Source: Ignavibacteriales bacterium | Lineage (GTDB): Bacteria; Bacteroidota; Ignavibacteria; Ignavibacteriales; Ignavibacteriaceae | DNA: 42,143 nucleotides | NCBI GenBank assembly: GCA_003141435.1 | Contig: PLLW01000082.1 | Span: 1 to 42,143 of the forward strand | Direction: 5' to 3' | Part shown: in pieces, positions 42,031 through 42,143 of the stretch | Position numbering within the stretch: the stretch's first letter is position 1 | How the letters are laid out: every line of letters begins with the position of its first letter | Position numbers and translations under genes: made by a program | Notes under the pieces: model-generated | The model's database searches: none | What the model was told of the DNA's origin: nothing | The model's input: only the letters and a program-made list of their open reading frames with translations

Positions 42031-42143
42031 AGTTTATCAGTTTTTTACTACCAACGGACTTCTTTTAATCATTCTTTTAGCATTTATTATTAGAATGGTT
42101 TATTTTGTGTCTTTACAACCTTGGAATAACGAGGTAGTTAACA
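42017..42143 (+). CDS. start of a membrane protein, possibly GT39/ArnT-like (partial)
   Basis: Begins ATG 42017, overlapping the oxidoreductase end by 14 bases, after GAGGAAGAG as binding site, and is cut by the right edge after 42 codons. A short basic start (MKKNKVYQFF) is followed by one hydrophobic segment, GLLLIILLAFIIRMVYFVSL, then QPWNNEVVN. The RMVY after the first helix and the following acidic/polar turn resemble polyprenyl-phosphate-dependent glycosyltransferases of the GT39/ArnT type, but the visible part is too short to decide. Confidence 0.45.
   Translation, partial: MKKNKVYQFFTTNGLLLIILLAFIIRMVYFVSLQPWNNEVVN

Noticed and set aside
1-42143. CRISPR arrays, insertion sequences or transposases
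   Set aside because: No spaced short repeats and no transposase-like frames or terminal inverted repeats were seen on either strand.

Overview
The window looks like part of a chromosome from an A/T-rich member of the Ignavibacteria or a close Bacteroidota relative. The main evidence is a protein ending in a typical type IX secretion (T9SS) sorting domain (YPNPFNPTT...GIYFYKI) preceded by the LPVELTSF...W.TATE.NN.GF.VER-type module common in that group, a FISUMP-type lipoprotein-like secreted protein, and a long Bacteroidota-style polysaccharide locus. All supported genes lie on the + strand.

Region 1 (1-12,726) is the right-hand part of a siphovirus-like prophage in tight late-operon order. 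It starts inside a beta-helix protein, followed by a baseplate/fibre-like protein and a degenerate subtilisin-fold protein. Then come a gp6-like connector, a head-closure protein, a lytic transglycosylase with small membrane proteins (a probable lysis block), a gp10-like neck protein, the tail terminator and the major tail protein. These are followed by a tail assembly chaperone with a strong -1 programmed frameshift signature, the tape measure, tail-tip proteins, a repeat-built fibre carrying a Sec signal peptide, and a small secreted protein. Capsid, terminase, integrase and regulators are not in the window and would lie to the left.

Region 2 (12,727-13,342) is the prophage/host junction. 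It holds an inverted repeat with nested direct repeats, the displaced 3' half of a tRNA-Phe gene (the likely attachment site), that gene's terminator, and an intact tRNA-Asp.

Region 3 (13,343-15,050) holds two secreted host proteins, one of them with a T9SS sorting domain, and a terminator.

Region 4 (15,441-42,143) is a surface polysaccharide (O-antigen or capsule) locus. It has two polyprenyl-phosphate sugar transferases to start the repeat unit, an SLBB export protein and a Wzc-type chain-length/tyrosine kinase protein. It also has a Wzx flippase, a Wzy-type polymerase, at least four GT4-type glycosyltransferases, a polysaccharide deacetylase-like protein and a DUF354 protein. Nucleotide-sugar genes fall in three groups: a UDP-sugar 4-epimerase; a nucleotidyltransferase-LegB-LegC-FemAB-like acyltransferase set for an amino-deoxy sugar; and an RfbF-RfbG-epimerase-reductase-cupin set for a CDP-6-deoxyhexose. 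The locus also contains decaying genes: remnants of a second FemAB-like acyltransferase and of a second nucleotidyltransferase, and two neighbouring genes (GtrA family and an FAD amine-oxidoreductase/UDP-galactopyranose-mutase-like protein) each broken by a single -1 frameshift. The right edge cuts a membrane protein just after its start.
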